Part shown: piece by piece, positions 37,748-46,992 of the stretch
Numbering within the stretch: position 1 is the stretch's first letter
Layout of the letters: each line of letters opens with the position of its first letter
Assembly: GCA_963791545.1 (NCBI GenBank)
Contig: CAWBSR010000015.1
Span: 620,001 to 684,000, forward strand
Reading direction: 5' to 3'
DNA: 64,000 nt
From: JALYXV01 sp963791545
GTDB lineage: Bacteria; Actinomycetota; Acidimicrobiia; Acidimicrobiales; Palsa-688
Translations under genes and position numbers: made by a program
The notes under the pieces: generated by a model
Databases searched by the model: none
What the model was told of the DNA's origin: nothing
Seen by the model: only the letters and a program-made list of their open reading frames with translations

Positions 37748-40273
37748 GTGACTACGACGACCAAGCGCCGAGCTGCCTCACCTGCCAAGAAGCCGGGCGC
37801 CGGGCCCCGCAAACCTGCCGCCGGGGCGCGACGGGCGCCGCCCCGAAAGGCGCCTCCCCGAAAGCCGCCGGCCCGGAGGACGGGCTCCCAGTCCCAACCG
37901 ACGCCCGGTTTGGCCACCCGGATGGCGAGGAGTTGGAAAGCCGCCCTGGGCCACCAGGCCGACGATGTCTGGGGCGTCGTGATGTTGGTGGTCGCCGCCT
38001 TGGCCGGCCTCGGCATCTACCTGGGCCTGGCCGGCCCCGCCGGCCGGGCGGTGGCGGGCGGCTCCGGCGACGCGGTCGGCTGGGCCCGGCTGCTGATCAC
38101 CCCCGCCCTGGTGGTCGCCGGGATCACCCTGATCCGAGGTGGTCCTCGCCAGGTCCTGGCCCGAGTGGTCCTCGGGTGCTGCGGGGCGTTGGTCGCCATG
38201 AGCGGCCTCTTGCATATCGTCCGGGGGCCGCAACAGTGGAGCCCGGGGCATCCCGGCATGGCCCGCTTGGCCGGCGCCGGTGGATTCATCGGCGCCCTGG
38301 TGGGAGCCCCGCTGCGGCAGCTCCTGGCGCCGTGGGGCGCGGCCCTGGTGCTCGGAGCGGCTGCCGTCGTGTCGTTGCTGATCCTGACGGGGACCCCGGC
38401 TCGTCGGGCCGGGCAGCACCTGGGCCGGGCCCTGGCCGGCGCCGGCCGCAGGCTGGGCCGGGGCATGGGCTGGCTGACCACCATCGGAAGCGACGGGGAG
38501 CGGCAGGCGGCGGCCCTGCGCCACCCCGCCACCACCGCAGCGCCGCTGTTCGACCAGGACGGAGCCGCCGTCGAAGACGCGCTCTCGGCGGCGGTGCCTG
38601 CGATCGCGGCGGCCGCCACCGGGGAGGTGGGGGCGGTGCCGGCGCCGCAGCTGCCACCGGCGCCGGCGAGGACGCCGCGGGCCCGGGTCGAGGTTTCCCT
38701 GCCCCCGGATCCCGGCGCGGGCGACCCCCACCAGCTGCGGATCGCGTTGGGACCGGCGGCCCAGGAAGGGGCGTGGCGGTTGCCCCCCTTGGCATTGTTG
38801 AAGCGGGCCAAGGCGGCGGAGGTCGACAAGAAGCTGGTCGAGGCGCTGGGGCGGACGCTCGAGGACTCCCTGGCCGCCCACGGGGTGGAAACCCGGTTGG
38901 TGGGTATGACCGTCGGGCCCACCGTGACCCGCTACGAGTTGGAGTTGGGACCCGGGGTCAAGGTGGCCAAGGTCACCAGCCTCCACAAGGACATCGCCTA
39001 CGCCATGGCCTCCGCCGACGTGCGCATCCTGGCGCCTATCCCGGGGCGCTCCGCAATCGGCGTCGAGGTCCCCAACAAGCAGCGCCAGCTGGTCGCGCTC
39101 GGGGACATCCTGTGCTCGGTGGAAGCACACCAGGCCTGCCATGCGCTCGAGGTGGCCATGGGCCGCGACATCGCGGGCCGGGCGGTCATGGCCAACCTGG
39201 CCGAGATGCCGCACATCTTGATCGCCGGGGCCACCGGGGCGGGCAAGTCGAGCTGCATCAACTCCATCATCACCTCGGTGCTGGTCCGGGCCACCCCCGA
39301 CCAGGTGCGTATGATCCTGGTGGACCCCAAACGGGTCGAGCTGGGCCAGTACAACGGGCTGCCCCACCTGCTCACCCAGGTCGTGGTCAACCCCAAGAAG
39401 GCGGCCAACGCCCTGGCCTGGGCGGTGCACGAGATGGAGCGGCGCTACGACCTGCTGGCCGAGGTGGGCGTGCGGGACATCACCGGGTACAACTCGGCCT
39501 TCGACCGCGGCGACCTGCGCCGGGATCTCCCCGGTCCCGCCGAAGGGCCGGCGTCGGCGACCGCCATCGGGCTCGAGACGCCGTCGGAGTACCAGCGGCT
39601 GCCGTTCATACTGATCGTGGTCGATGAGCTCAACGACTTGATGATGGTGGCGGCTCGCGATGTCGAGGAGTCGATCTGCCGGATCGCCCAGATGGCCCGG
39701 GCGGTGGGGATCCACCTGGTCATCGCCACCCAGCGGCCGTCGGTCGACGTGATAACCGGCGTCATCAAGGCCAACGTCCCGTCCCGACTGGCCTTCGCGG
39801 TGTCGTCGCTGGCTGACAGCCGGGTGATCCTGGACCAACCAGGGGCGGAACGGCTGATCGGGCAGGGCGACATGCTGCTGCTCGGGGCGTCGTCGAGCGT
39901 TCCCCGGCGCATCCAGGGGGCGTGGGTCAGCGAGGAAGAGGTCCGCAAGCTGGTCGCCCACTGGCGCCGCCAGGCCCAGCCCCAGTACATCGACGGCGTG
40001 GAGGGCGAAGAGGGGGGAGCGGGGTTCCCCGGCGGCGGTGGCAGCGATGACTCCGAGGACGACGACCAGTTGATGGAGCAGGCGTTGGAGCTGATCGTGC
40101 GGTCCCAACTCGGGTCGACCTCGATGCTGCAACGCAAGCTGCGGGTCGGTTTCGCGAGGGCGGGCCGGCTCATGGACCTGCTGGAGCAACGGGGCGTGGT
40201 CGGCCCATCGGAGGGCTCCAAGGCCCGGGCGGTGCTCATGACCGTCGAGGAGTTGGAGGAGCGGGCGCACTAG
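37748..40273 (+). CDS. ftsK: DNA translocase FtsK/SpoIIIE
   Basis: About 841 residues from GTG 37748 (VTTTTKRRAAS); GTG 37712 is possible. A basic Pro-rich tail precedes four predicted membrane helices (~residues 75-220), then a linker and the motor: VTRYELELGPGVKVAKV (alpha), Walker A GATGAGKSS near 494, Walker B LIVVDELNDLMMV, and RAVGIHLVIATQRPSVDVITG. The gamma winged-helix ends the protein (SMLQRKLRVGFARAGRLMDLLE). FtsK pumps DNA at the septum and activates XerCD; xerC lies at 1.7 kb. A TACCGT element lies ten bases before this GTG. Confidence 0.93.
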   Translation: MTTTTKRRAASPAKKPGAGPRKPAAGARRAPPRKAPPRKPPARRTGSQSQPTPGLATRMARSWKAALGHQADDVWGVVMLVVAALAGLGIYLGLAGPAGRAVAGGSGDAVGWARLLITPALVVAGITLIRGGPRQVLARVVLGCCGALVAMSGLLHIVRGPQQWSPGHPGMARLAGAGGFIGALVGAPLRQLLAPWGAALVLGAAAVVSLLILTGTPARRAGQHLGRALAGAGRRLGRGMGWLTTIGSDGERQAAALRHPATTAAPLFDQDGAAVEDALSAAVPAIAAAATGEVGAVPAPQLPPAPARTPRARVEVSLPPDPGAGDPHQLRIALGPAAQEGAWRLPPLALLKRAKAAEVDKKLVEALGRTLEDSLAAHGVETRLVGMTVGPTVTRYELELGPGVKVAKVTSLHKDIAYAMASADVRILAPIPGRSAIGVEVPNKQRQLVALGDILCSVEAHQACHALEVAMGRDIAGRAVMANLAEMPHILIAGATGAGKSSCINSIITSVLVRATPDQVRMILVDPKRVELGQYNGLPHLLTQVVVNPKKAANALAWAVHEMERRYDLLAEVGVRDITGYNSAFDRGDLRRDLPGPAEGPASATAIGLETPSEYQRLPFILIVVDELNDLMMVAARDVEESICRIAQMARAVGIHLVIATQRPSVDVITGVIKANVPSRLAFAVSSLADSRVILDQPGAERLIGQGDMLLLGASSSVPRRIQGAWVSEEEVRKLVAHWRRQAQPQYIDGVEGEEGGAGFPGGGGSDDSEDDDQLMEQALELIVRSQLGSTSMLQRKLRVGFARAGRLMDLLEQRGVVGPSEGSKARAVLMTVEELEERAH

Positions 40274-40333
40274 CCCGACTGGGGGATGTGAGCGCCGAGG
40301 GCCCGGCCGTTCGGGGCTCGCCGGGGAGGACGG

Positions 40334-40339
40334 TACTGT
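40334..40339 (+). promoter_or_regulatory. Putative -10 element (TACTGT) for leaderless thrB mRNA
   Basis: TACTGT lies six bases before the thrB ATG with no Shine-Dalgarno sequence. Confidence 0.4.
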
Positions 40340-40345
40340 CGGCCG

Positions 40346-41194
40346 ATGCGAGCTCGGGCCCCTGCCTCGTCGGCCAACCTGGGCCCGGGCTTCGATGCCC
40401 TGGCAGTGGCGCTGGCGCTGTATGTCGAGGTGACCGTCGAGCCGGCCGACGAGCTGGAGGTGACCAGCGCCGGCGAGGGCGCCGACCTGCCGGCTGACGC
40501 CACCCACCTGGCGGCCCGGGTGGCGTCGGAGGTGGCCGGCCACAGCCACCTGGCCATCACCGTCTGCTCGCAGATACCGGTCGGGCGGGGGCTCGGCTCC
40601 TCGGCCTCGCTGGCGGTGGCGGCGGCCGCCGCCGCCGGGGCTTCCGATCCTTTGGCCTACGGCGCCCGGATCGACGGCCACCCCGAGAATGCCGCCGCGT
40701 CAGCCCTCGGGGGCCTGGTCGTGGCGACCATGGTCAACGGCGCCGCCACCGCGGAACGCCTGCCGCTGGACCCGCATCTGGCCTTCGTGGTCCTGGTCCC
40801 GGATCGGCAGCTGCCAACCAAACAGGCCCGGGCCGCCCTTCCGGCTTCGGTGCCCCACGGCGACGCCGGGTTCAACCTGGGCCGCATGGGGTTGTTGATC
40901 GCGGGCCTCGCCGATCACCGCCGGCTTCGGGGCGCGGCCACCGAGGACCGGCTGCACCAGCCCTACCGGGGTTTGCTCTTCCCCGAGGCCGAGCGGCTGC
41001 TCGGGGGACTGGTCGTGGCCGGGGCCCTGGCCTCGTCGTGGTCGGGCGCCGGGCCCAGCATCGTGGCCATGTGCACCAAGGGGTCGGCCTCCCAGGTGGC
41101 CCTGGCCGGGGACCAGCTGCTGGCCGAAACCGGATTGACCGGTCGCGTCCTGCAGCTGGCCGCCGACTTCGAGGGTGTGAGGATCACCGGTTAG
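40346..41194 (+). CDS. thrB: Homoserine kinase
   Basis: A 282-residue GHMP kinase: PASSANLGPGFDALAVAL at the N-terminus, the ATP loop PVGRGLGSSASLAV near residue 77, DGHPENAAASALGG, and the C-terminal SWSGAGPSIVAM. It phosphorylates homoserine for threonine synthesis. Here it is away from the usual thrC and hom partners. Immediately downstream is a convergent sigma factor. Length is slightly short of the common 300. Confidence 0.93.
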   Translation: MRARAPASSANLGPGFDALAVALALYVEVTVEPADELEVTSAGEGADLPADATHLAARVASEVAGHSHLAITVCSQIPVGRGLGSSASLAVAAAAAAGASDPLAYGARIDGHPENAAASALGGLVVATMVNGAATAERLPLDPHLAFVVLVPDRQLPTKQARAALPASVPHGDAGFNLGRMGLLIAGLADHRRLRGAATEDRLHQPYRGLLFPEAERLLGGLVVAGALASSWSGAGPSIVAMCTKGSASQVALAGDQLLAETGLTGRVLQLAADFEGVRITG

Positions 41195-41277
41195 GGCCGG
41201 CTACGGCTCGGCCCGGTGGCTCCGGTACGGCTCGTCAGAGCCCCGTCAGGGACGCCTGGTGCTCGGCCCCCGTGGGG

Positions 41278-42210
41278 CTAGCTGGCCAGTAGCTCGTGGG
41301 CGTCGGTGCCGACCAGGTCGGCGCGGAGTTTGCGCAGCGCGTTGCGCTCGATCTTGCGGATCCGCTCACCGGATAGCTCCAGCGCCGCGCCGACCTCGTC
41401 GAGGGTCCGGGGCTCGCCCCGGTCCAGGCCGTACCGCAGCCACAGCACCCGCCGCTCGCTCTCGGCCAGCACGCCCAACAGGCGTTCGATGTCGCCCGAT
41501 AGCAGGTTGGCGGCGGTGGCGTCGAAGGGACTCTCGGCGTCCTGGTCGGCGATCAGGTCGCCGAACTCGGTGTCGCCCCCTTCGCCCACCCGGCCCGCCA
41601 GGCTGATGGGTTCGTCGTCATAGCGGAGCAGGTCGGCTACCGCCTGCTCGGTAAGCTCGCATTCGGCTGCCACTTCGGCGTCGGTCGGGAGCCGGCCCAG
41701 CCGGGCTTCCAGGCTCGCCTGGGCCCGCTTGACCTTGCGGATCTGGTCGCCCACATGACCCGGCAGGCGTATGGTGCGGCCCGCGTTGTCGATGGCCCGG
41801 CCGATGGCCTGACGGATCCACCAGGTGGCATAGGTGGAGAACTTGAAACCCTTGCGCCAGTCGAACTTCTCGACCGCGTGGATGAGGCCCAGGTTGCCCT
41901 CTTGGATGAGGTCGAGCAGCGGGAGGCCCGACCACTGGTACTTGCTGGCCACCGACACCACCAACCGGAGGTTGGCCTTCACGAAGGTGTCGGCTGCCTC
42001 GTCGCCAGCGCGAACGGTGCGCTGGTGCTGCCGCCGCTCAGCCGGGCTGAGGGCAGCCGAAGAGTTCAACGCCGCTTGCGCCTCCTGGCCGGCCTGAACC
42101 AACTGACCGAGACGGGCTTCGTCGTCCTTGGTCAGCAGCTGGTAGCGACCGACCTCGTCCAGGTACAAACGAACCAGGTCCTCTTCGCGCTCATGACGAA
42201 TCTTGGGCAA
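41278..42210 (-). CDS. Group 2 sigma-70 factor (SigA/SigB/HrdB-like)
   Basis: About 310 residues from TTG 42210; GGAAGGAG is five bases upstream of this TTG, whereas the GTG at 42216 overlaps that site. Region 1.2 (DLVRLYLDEVGRYQLLTKDDE), region 2 (NLRLVVSVASKYQWSGLPLLDLIQEGNLGL in parts; FSTYATWWIRQAI), region 3 (LPTDAEVAAE) and region 4 (RTLDEVGAALELSGERIRKIE) are complete. It lacks the long N-terminal 1.1 extension of the principal sigma. Such factors usually run stationary-phase or stress genes; the target set is unknown. It is convergent with thrB and divergent from a small zinc protein. Confidence 0.93.
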   Translation of the reverse strand: MPKIRHEREEDLVRLYLDEVGRYQLLTKDDEARLGQLVQAGQEAQAALNSSAALSPAERRQHQRTVRAGDEAADTFVKANLRLVVSVASKYQWSGLPLLDLIQEGNLGLIHAVEKFDWRKGFKFSTYATWWIRQAIGRAIDNAGRTIRLPGHVGDQIRKVKRAQASLEARLGRLPTDAEVAAECELTEQAVADLLRYDDEPISLAGRVGEGGDTEFGDLIADQDAESPFDATAANLLSGDIERLLGVLAESERRVLWLRYGLDRGEPRTLDEVGAALELSGERIRKIERNALRKLRADLVGTDAHELLAS

Positions 42211-42354
42211 CCGCACTCCTTCCTTCCGACACCTTTCGGTCTCTCACAAACACCTAGCAATGGTGTAACGCCGCGTCATGCAGTTCTATGCCGCAGAGCA
42301 GCTGTGACGAGCGACTTATTCTAGCTGACCCGCCGCATCTTCGCGGAAACCCCG

Positions 42355-42360
42355 TAGTGT
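42355..42360 (+). promoter_or_regulatory. Putative -10 element (TAGTGT) for the DUF5679 gene
   Basis: TAGTGT lies 38 bases before the ATG in the ~190-base divergent gap; AGGAGA follows in the leader. No -35 is clear. The rest of this gap shows no other gene. Confidence 0.35.
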
Positions 42361-42398
42361 CACGTGGTCACACGGCGGCCAGAGTCAGGAGAAAGTCC

Positions 42399-42551
42399 AT
42401 GGCAACCCATGAGGGATACTGCGTGAAGTGCCGGGAAAAGCGGGAATTTGAAGGCACCGAGGTGGAGCTGGCCAATGGGCGGCGGGCGGCCCAGGGACTG
42501 TGCCCGGTGTGCGGCACCAAGATGAACCGGATGCTCGGCGCCAAGAAGTAG
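42399..42551 (+). CDS. DUF5679 small zinc-ribbon protein
   Basis: A 50-residue protein with AGGAGA six bases upstream of ATG 42399. CVKC near residue 8 and CPVC near 35 make a four-cysteine zinc ribbon, with a basic end (MNRMLGAKK). The pattern YCVKCREKREF...NGRRAAQGLCPVCGTK matches the DUF5679 family of actinobacteria, function unknown, probably nucleic-acid binding. It precedes queF by 22 bases and may share its transcript. Confidence 0.85.
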   Translation: MATHEGYCVKCREKREFEGTEVELANGRRAAQGLCPVCGTKMNRMLGAKK

Positions 42552-42573
42552 CCCGGGCGACGAGCCGACTGCC

Positions 42574-42978
42574 ATGACCACCGAGCCCGGCCTGCCGGCG
42601 GGGTTGGTGGCTGTTCCCAACCCCGAGCCGGGGCGCGACTACGAGATTCGCTGCGAGACACCGGAGTTCACCTGCGTCTGCCCCATGACCGGCCAGCCCG
42701 ACTTTGCGACCGTCGCCATCACCTACGTCCCCGACCAGTGGATCGTCGAGTTGAAGTCCCTGAAGCTGTACCTGTGGCAGTACCGCCAGGTCGGGACCTT
42801 CCACGAGGCGGTCACCAACAAGATCCTCGACGACATCATCGCGACGCTCCAGCCCCGTCGGGTCACGGTGCGGACCGACTGGCTGGTGCGGGGTGGCATT
42901 CACACGGTGGTGGAGGCGACCCACCCGCCGCCGGTGGGCCCCGCCGGTCGGGCGGTCCCCCAAAGCGCCGGTCAGTAG
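42574..42978 (+). CDS. queF: NADPH-dependent 7-cyano-7-deazaguanine reductase QueF
   Basis: A 134-residue single-domain QueF of the short (B. subtilis) type. FTCVCPMTGQPDFA with the thioimide-forming Cys36, VELKSLKLYLWQYR (the QueF motif) and FHEAVTNKILDDI are present. It reduces preQ0 to preQ1 for queuosine in tRNA. No other queuosine genes are in the window. The TAG stop is part of the rimO -10 box. Confidence 0.93.
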   Translation: MTTEPGLPAGLVAVPNPEPGRDYEIRCETPEFTCVCPMTGQPDFATVAITYVPDQWIVELKSLKLYLWQYRQVGTFHEAVTNKILDDIIATLQPRRVTVRTDWLVRGGIHTVVEATHPPPVGPAGRAVPQSAGQ

Positions 42979-42981
42979 GCT
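42976..42981 (+). promoter_or_regulatory. Putative -10 element (TAGGCT) for leaderless rimO mRNA
   Basis: TAGGCT begins with the queF stop and lies eight bases before the rimO ATG. GAGAGG in the gap is too close to serve well as a Shine-Dalgarno sequence. Confidence 0.4.
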
Positions 42982-42989
42982 GAGAGGCC

Positions 42990-44270
42990 ATGTCCAGGCG
43001 GTACTGGGTCGAGACGCTCGGCTGCCCCAAGAACGAGGTCGACTCGGCCAAACTGGTCGGGACCTTGGTCGCCGACGGCTATACCGAGGCCGCCCGCCCG
43101 GAACTGGCCGACCTGGTGGTCGTCAACACCTGCGCCTTCGTCGAGGCGGCCCGCCAGGAGTCCATCGACACCGTGCTGGCGCTGGCCCACGTGCGCCGCG
43201 ATGGTGCCCGCTTGGTGGTGACCGGTTGCCTGGCGGAGCGTTACGGCGCCGAACTGGCCGCGGCGCTGCCCGAAGCGGACCAGGTTGCCGGCTTCGGGGT
43301 GCCCGTGACGCTGGGCATGAACCCCCGCTCCGGCGTCGCACCCGGGCAACCTCTACTTCCCTCGTTCGACCTGCTCAACCTGCCCCGGGCCAAGTCCGGC
43401 GCCCCCTGGGCGTATGTCAAGGTGGCGGAGGGGTGCGACCGGGCGTGCGGCTTCTGCGCCATCCCGTCCTTCCGGGGCAAGCAACGCTCCCGTACCCTCG
43501 ACTCCATCCTGGCCGAGGTCGACGCCCTCGAGGTCGAGGAGGTGGTGCTGGTCGCCCAGGACCTGGCGTCGTATGGCCGTGACATCGGGCACCGGGGCGA
43601 CATCATCCCCCTTGTGACCGCGGTCAGCCGGCGGGTGACCCGCACCCGGCTGCTGTATTTGTATCCCTCCGAGTTGTCGGACGGTCTCATCGAAGTGATT
43701 GGCGCCACCGCCTGCCCGTACTTCGACCTGTCGCTGCAGCACGCCTCGCGGGCCCACCTGCGCCGCATGCGGCGCTGGGGTGATGGGGCGCGCTTCGAGG
43801 AGCGGATCGCGACCATCCGGCGCCGGTATCCCGATGCTGCCTTCCGGTCCTCGTTCATTGTCGGCTATCCGGGCGAAACCGAGGACGATCACGACCAGCT
43901 GCTGGCGTTCTTGGATGCCGCGCAACTGGACTGGGCGGGATTTTTTCCCTTCTCCTCCGAGGAGGGCACCTTCGCCGCCACCCTGCCCGGCACCGTGGCC
44001 CCGGCGTTGATGGCGGAGCGGCTGCTCGAGTGCGGCGAGCTGCAGGACGGCATCACCGCCCACCAGCGGTCCCGGTTGGTCGGCCGGACCGTCGAGGTGC
44101 TGGTCGACCGGGCCGGGCAGGGGCGCAGCCACCGGGAGGCTCCCGAGATCGACGGAATCATCCAGCTTCCCGTTGAGGAGACCCGGGGGCTGGTGGGCCG
44201 CTTCGTCCCCGCGACGGTGGTCGGCAGCGCGGGGCCGGACCTGGAGGCCGAATTGGTGAGCGTGGCGTGA
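42990..44270 (+). CDS. rimO: Ribosomal protein S12 methylthiotransferase RimO
   Basis: A 426-residue MTTase. The N-terminal UPF0004 domain has TLGCPKNEVDS, NTCAFVEAAR and VTGCLAERYG (three cluster cysteines); the radical SAM site is CDRACGFC near residue 150; YPSELSDGLIEVI and DLSLQHAS follow, then a C-terminal TRAM domain. RimO adds methylthio to Asp88 of S12. LGCPKNEVDS separates it from MiaB. The gene overlaps pgsA by four bases (GTGA). Confidence 0.95.
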   Translation: MSRRYWVETLGCPKNEVDSAKLVGTLVADGYTEAARPELADLVVVNTCAFVEAARQESIDTVLALAHVRRDGARLVVTGCLAERYGAELAAALPEADQVAGFGVPVTLGMNPRSGVAPGQPLLPSFDLLNLPRAKSGAPWAYVKVAEGCDRACGFCAIPSFRGKQRSRTLDSILAEVDALEVEEVVLVAQDLASYGRDIGHRGDIIPLVTAVSRRVTRTRLLYLYPSELSDGLIEVIGATACPYFDLSLQHASRAHLRRMRRWGDGARFEERIATIRRRYPDAAFRSSFIVGYPGETEDDHDQLLAFLDAAQLDWAGFFPFSSEEGTFAATLPGTVAPALMAERLLECGELQDGITAHQRSRLVGRTVEVLVDRAGQGRSHREAPEIDGIIQLPVEETRGLVGRFVPATVVGSAGPDLEAELVSVA

Positions 44271-44965
44271 CCGGGGCCACGGGCACCGCGGGCACCTCGG
44301 GCTCCGGTGAGGAGATCACCCCACCCGGGGTGGCCTCCGCGGGTGGCCCCAGCGCCTCTGGTGCCGCCGCTGCCACCGCCCCCTCAGGCTATGGGCCCTC
44401 GGCGCTGGCCACCCCGGCCAACGCCCTGACGGTGGTGCGGCTGCTGGCGGCGCCGATCCTGGTGATCATGGTCCTGCAGCACCCCACTTCCTGGCTGACG
44501 TGGGGGGTGTGGACCCTCCTGGCGAGCACCGACGGCATCGACGGGTGGCTGGCCCGCCGGCATGGCACCACCCGGTCCGGGGCCTTCCTGGACCCGCTGG
44601 CGGACAAGTTCCTGGTCCTCGGCGCCCTGTTCGCCCTGGTGTCGGTGCACCGCTTCTTCTGGGTACCCGTGGTCATCATTGCCACCCGCGAGCTGGCCAT
44701 TTCGCTGTACCGAATCGTGGCCGCTCGCCATGGCGTATCCGTGCCCGCCCGGGCGCTGGCCAAAATGAAGACGCTGGTGCAGGCGTTGGCGGTCGGCGCC
44801 GCGGTATGGCCCGTGACGGGCCACCTCCACCTGCTGGCCGCGGCCCTGCTGTGGTTGGCGGTGACCCTGACGGTGGTCACCGGCGTCCAGTACTTCGCCG
44901 AGGCCCGCAAGTCCGAGGCGTCGGGCGGCCCGGCCGGGCCCGCGACGGGCACCGCACCTGCCTAG
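44267..44965 (+). CDS. pgsA: CDP-diacylglycerol-glycerol-3-phosphate 3-phosphatidyltransferase
   Basis: A 232-residue membrane protein from GTG 44267. After a ~50-residue Gly/Ala/Ser-rich cytoplasmic N-terminus come NALTVVRLLAAPIL and the CDP-alcohol motif DGIDGWLARR...SGAFLDPLADK, with about five helices. It makes phosphatidylglycerol phosphate from CDP-diacylglycerol, the product of cdsA at 7 kb. The rimO-pgsA-cinA order is conserved in actinobacteria. Confidence 0.9.
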   Translation: MTGATGTAGTSGSGEEITPPGVASAGGPSASGAAAATAPSGYGPSALATPANALTVVRLLAAPILVIMVLQHPTSWLTWGVWTLLASTDGIDGWLARRHGTTRSGAFLDPLADKFLVLGALFALVSVHRFFWVPVVIIATRELAISLYRIVAARHGVSVPARALAKMKTLVQALAVGAAVWPVTGHLHLLAAALLWLAVTLTVVTGVQYFAEARKSEASGGPAGPATGTAPA

Positions 44966-45049
44966 CCGGCCCGACTCCGAGGCCGCGGTCGAGGCCGACT
45001 CCCGGGCCGCCGTCGAGGCCGGGTTCGGGCCGCGTCGGGCGGGCGCCTG

Positions 45050-46312
45050 ATGCGCTGCGAGGTCGTGGCGGTCGGCACCGAGTTGCTGCTCGGGCAGGTT
45101 GTCGACACCAACTCCGCGTGGATCGGAGAACAGCTGGCGGTGGCCGGCATCGATTGCCATTTCCAGGTCAAGGTGGGGGACAACCAGGTCCGCATCGTGG
45201 CTGCCGTCCGCGCCGCCTTGGCCCGTAGCGAAGCGGTGATCTGTTGTGGCGGCCTCGGCCCGACCCAGGACGACATCACCCGCGAAGCCATCGCCGAGGT
45301 GATGGGCGTCGTGTTGCGGCGGGACGACGAGGTGGCGGCCGTCATCCGCGAGATGTTCTCGGCCCGGGGCCGGGTCATGGCGGACAACAATCTGCGCCAG
45401 GCGGACGTCCCCGACGGTGCCGCCGTGATCCCTCAGACTCGGGGCACCGCCCCCGGGCTCATCTGCCCCGTCAACACCGCAGACCCCGTCGGCGGGGCCC
45501 GGGTCATCTATGCCGTGCCCGGCGTGCCCAGCGAAATGCGGGAAATGATCCGGCGGGCCGTGATTCCCGACCTGCAACGCCGTTCCGGTACCACCGCCAC
45601 CATCCGGAGCCGGACCCTGCGTACGTGGGGCCTGGCGGAATCCACCCTGGCGGAACGGGTCGCCCCACGCGTCGATGCCCTCGAAGGGGCCGGGAATCCC
45701 ACGATCGCCTTCCTCGCTTCGGGCGCCGAGGGCCTCAAGGTGAGGATCACGGCCAAGGGCCCGGACCCCGCCGCGACCGGCGCCATGCTCGACGCCGAGG
45801 AGGCGGCCCTGCGGACCCTGCTAGGTGACGTGGTGTTCGGTGTCGACGACGAGTCGATGGAGGCCGTGGTGTCGGGGCTCCTCCGCCAGGCCGGGCTCAC
45901 CCTGGCCCTGGCCGAGTCCCTCACCGGGGGGCTGGTCGGGGCCCGCATCACCGCTGTCGCCGGCGCCAGCGACTTCTTCCGGGGCGCCATCGTCTCGTAC
46001 CAGGGCGACGTGAAGCGCCACCTGCTCGGCGTCCCCGAGGGCCCGGTGGTCAGTGAAGTGGCGGCCGTCGCCATGGCGGAGGGCGCGGCCCGAGTGCTCG
46101 GCGCCGACGTCGGCGTTTCGGTGACCGGGGTGGCGGGGCCGACGGAACAGGACGGCCAGGCGGCGGGGACGGTGTGGCTGGCGGTCGCCCTGGACGGGCG
46201 GCCGACGACGGCTCTCGTGCATCTCCCGGGGCCCCGGCAGACTGTCCGCGAGCTGGCCGCCATCTCGGTGTTGGACCTCCTCCGGCGCCGGCTGGCGGCC
46301 CGGCGGGGCTAG
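45050..46312 (+). CDS. cinA: CinA family protein (MoCF domain plus nicotinamide-nucleotide amidohydrolase)
   Basis: A 420-residue protein. The N-terminal molybdopterin-binding-like domain has AVGTELLLGQVVDTNS and GGLGPTQDDITREA; the C-terminal CinA domain has LALAESLTGGLVGA, GAIVSYQGDVKRHLLGV and VTGVAGPTEQDGQ. CinA deamidates NMN and is co-expressed with recA in several species. A Leu replaces the Cys of the more common AESCTGG, a change also common in actinobacteria as far as I recall. The 84-base gap after pgsA shows nothing clear. Confidence 0.93.
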   Translation: MRCEVVAVGTELLLGQVVDTNSAWIGEQLAVAGIDCHFQVKVGDNQVRIVAAVRAALARSEAVICCGGLGPTQDDITREAIAEVMGVVLRRDDEVAAVIREMFSARGRVMADNNLRQADVPDGAAVIPQTRGTAPGLICPVNTADPVGGARVIYAVPGVPSEMREMIRRAVIPDLQRRSGTTATIRSRTLRTWGLAESTLAERVAPRVDALEGAGNPTIAFLASGAEGLKVRITAKGPDPAATGAMLDAEEAALRTLLGDVVFGVDDESMEAVVSGLLRQAGLTLALAESLTGGLVGARITAVAGASDFFRGAIVSYQGDVKRHLLGVPEGPVVSEVAAVAMAEGAARVLGADVGVSVTGVAGPTEQDGQAAGTVWLAVALDGRPTTALVHLPGPRQTVRELAAISVLDLLRRRLAARRG

Positions 46313-46327
46313 CGGGGGCCGCCTGCG

Positions 46328-46846
46328 GTGCGGGTTTTCGCCGCCGTCTGGCCGTCACCGGCGGTGCTTCGCCAACTTGGGGAGATCGATCGGCCCGCCC
46401 GGCCGGGCCTCCGCTGGACAACGCAGGACCAGTGGCATGTGACCTTGCGCTTTTACGGGGAAATGCCCGAAGTGGGGGTGGAGGGGGTAAAAGGGGCCCT
46501 GGCGCAGCTGGGTTCAGTGGGATGGAAGGGTCCGGTGATGGCCGAGGCGGGGCCCGCTCTGGATCGGCTCGGTCCCGGCGTGCTGTGCCTGCCAGTCGCC
46601 GGTCTGGACGACGTGGCGCGTCGAGTGGCGGCGCTCACGTCGGCGTTCGGCCAACCGGTGGGGGACCGCCCGTTCCGGGGCCACATCACCATCGGCCGGG
46701 CCAAACGGGGCGCCACTCCGGCGCCGCCGGCGCCGGTTCCCTTCTCGGCGTCGTGGGCGGTGAGCGAGGTGACCCTGGTCGCCAGCACCCTGCATCCGGG
46801 CGGCGCCCGCTACCAGGTGATCGGTCGCTACCGGCTCGACGGCTGA
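46328..46846 (+). CDS. thpR: RNA 2',3'-cyclic phosphodiesterase (2H family)
   Basis: A 172-residue 2H phosphoesterase from GTG 46328. The two HxT motifs are HVTLRF near residue 38 and HITIGR near 118; the start MRVFAAVWPSPAV is typical of LigT/ThpR. It opens 2',3'-cyclic phosphates or acts in reverse as a 2'-5' ligase. Located between cinA and the recA region. Confidence 0.9.
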   Translation: MRVFAAVWPSPAVLRQLGEIDRPARPGLRWTTQDQWHVTLRFYGEMPEVGVEGVKGALAQLGSVGWKGPVMAEAGPALDRLGPGVLCLPVAGLDDVARRVAALTSAFGQPVGDRPFRGHITIGRAKRGATPAPPAPVPFSASWAVSEVTLVASTLHPGGARYQVIGRYRLDG

Positions 46847-46873
46847 CTCCCGACGGCCGACGCCCGACGGGAG
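46847..46873 (+). terminator. Possible hairpin after thpR
   Basis: CTCCCG and CGGGAG arms flank a GC-rich loop directly after the thpR stop. There is no U-tract, so termination is uncertain. The remaining ~120 bases to the convergent anti-sigma gene show nothing else. Confidence 0.3.
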
Positions 46874-46992
46874 ACTTCACGTCTTGTACTTCGCCGATCC
46901 GGACGGTGACGCGTGTGCCTCCCTTCGCTCCTGGCTCACACTGGCGGGAGCGGGGACGCGGCCGCGGTCGTGGCTCCACCAGCGGCAAGGCT

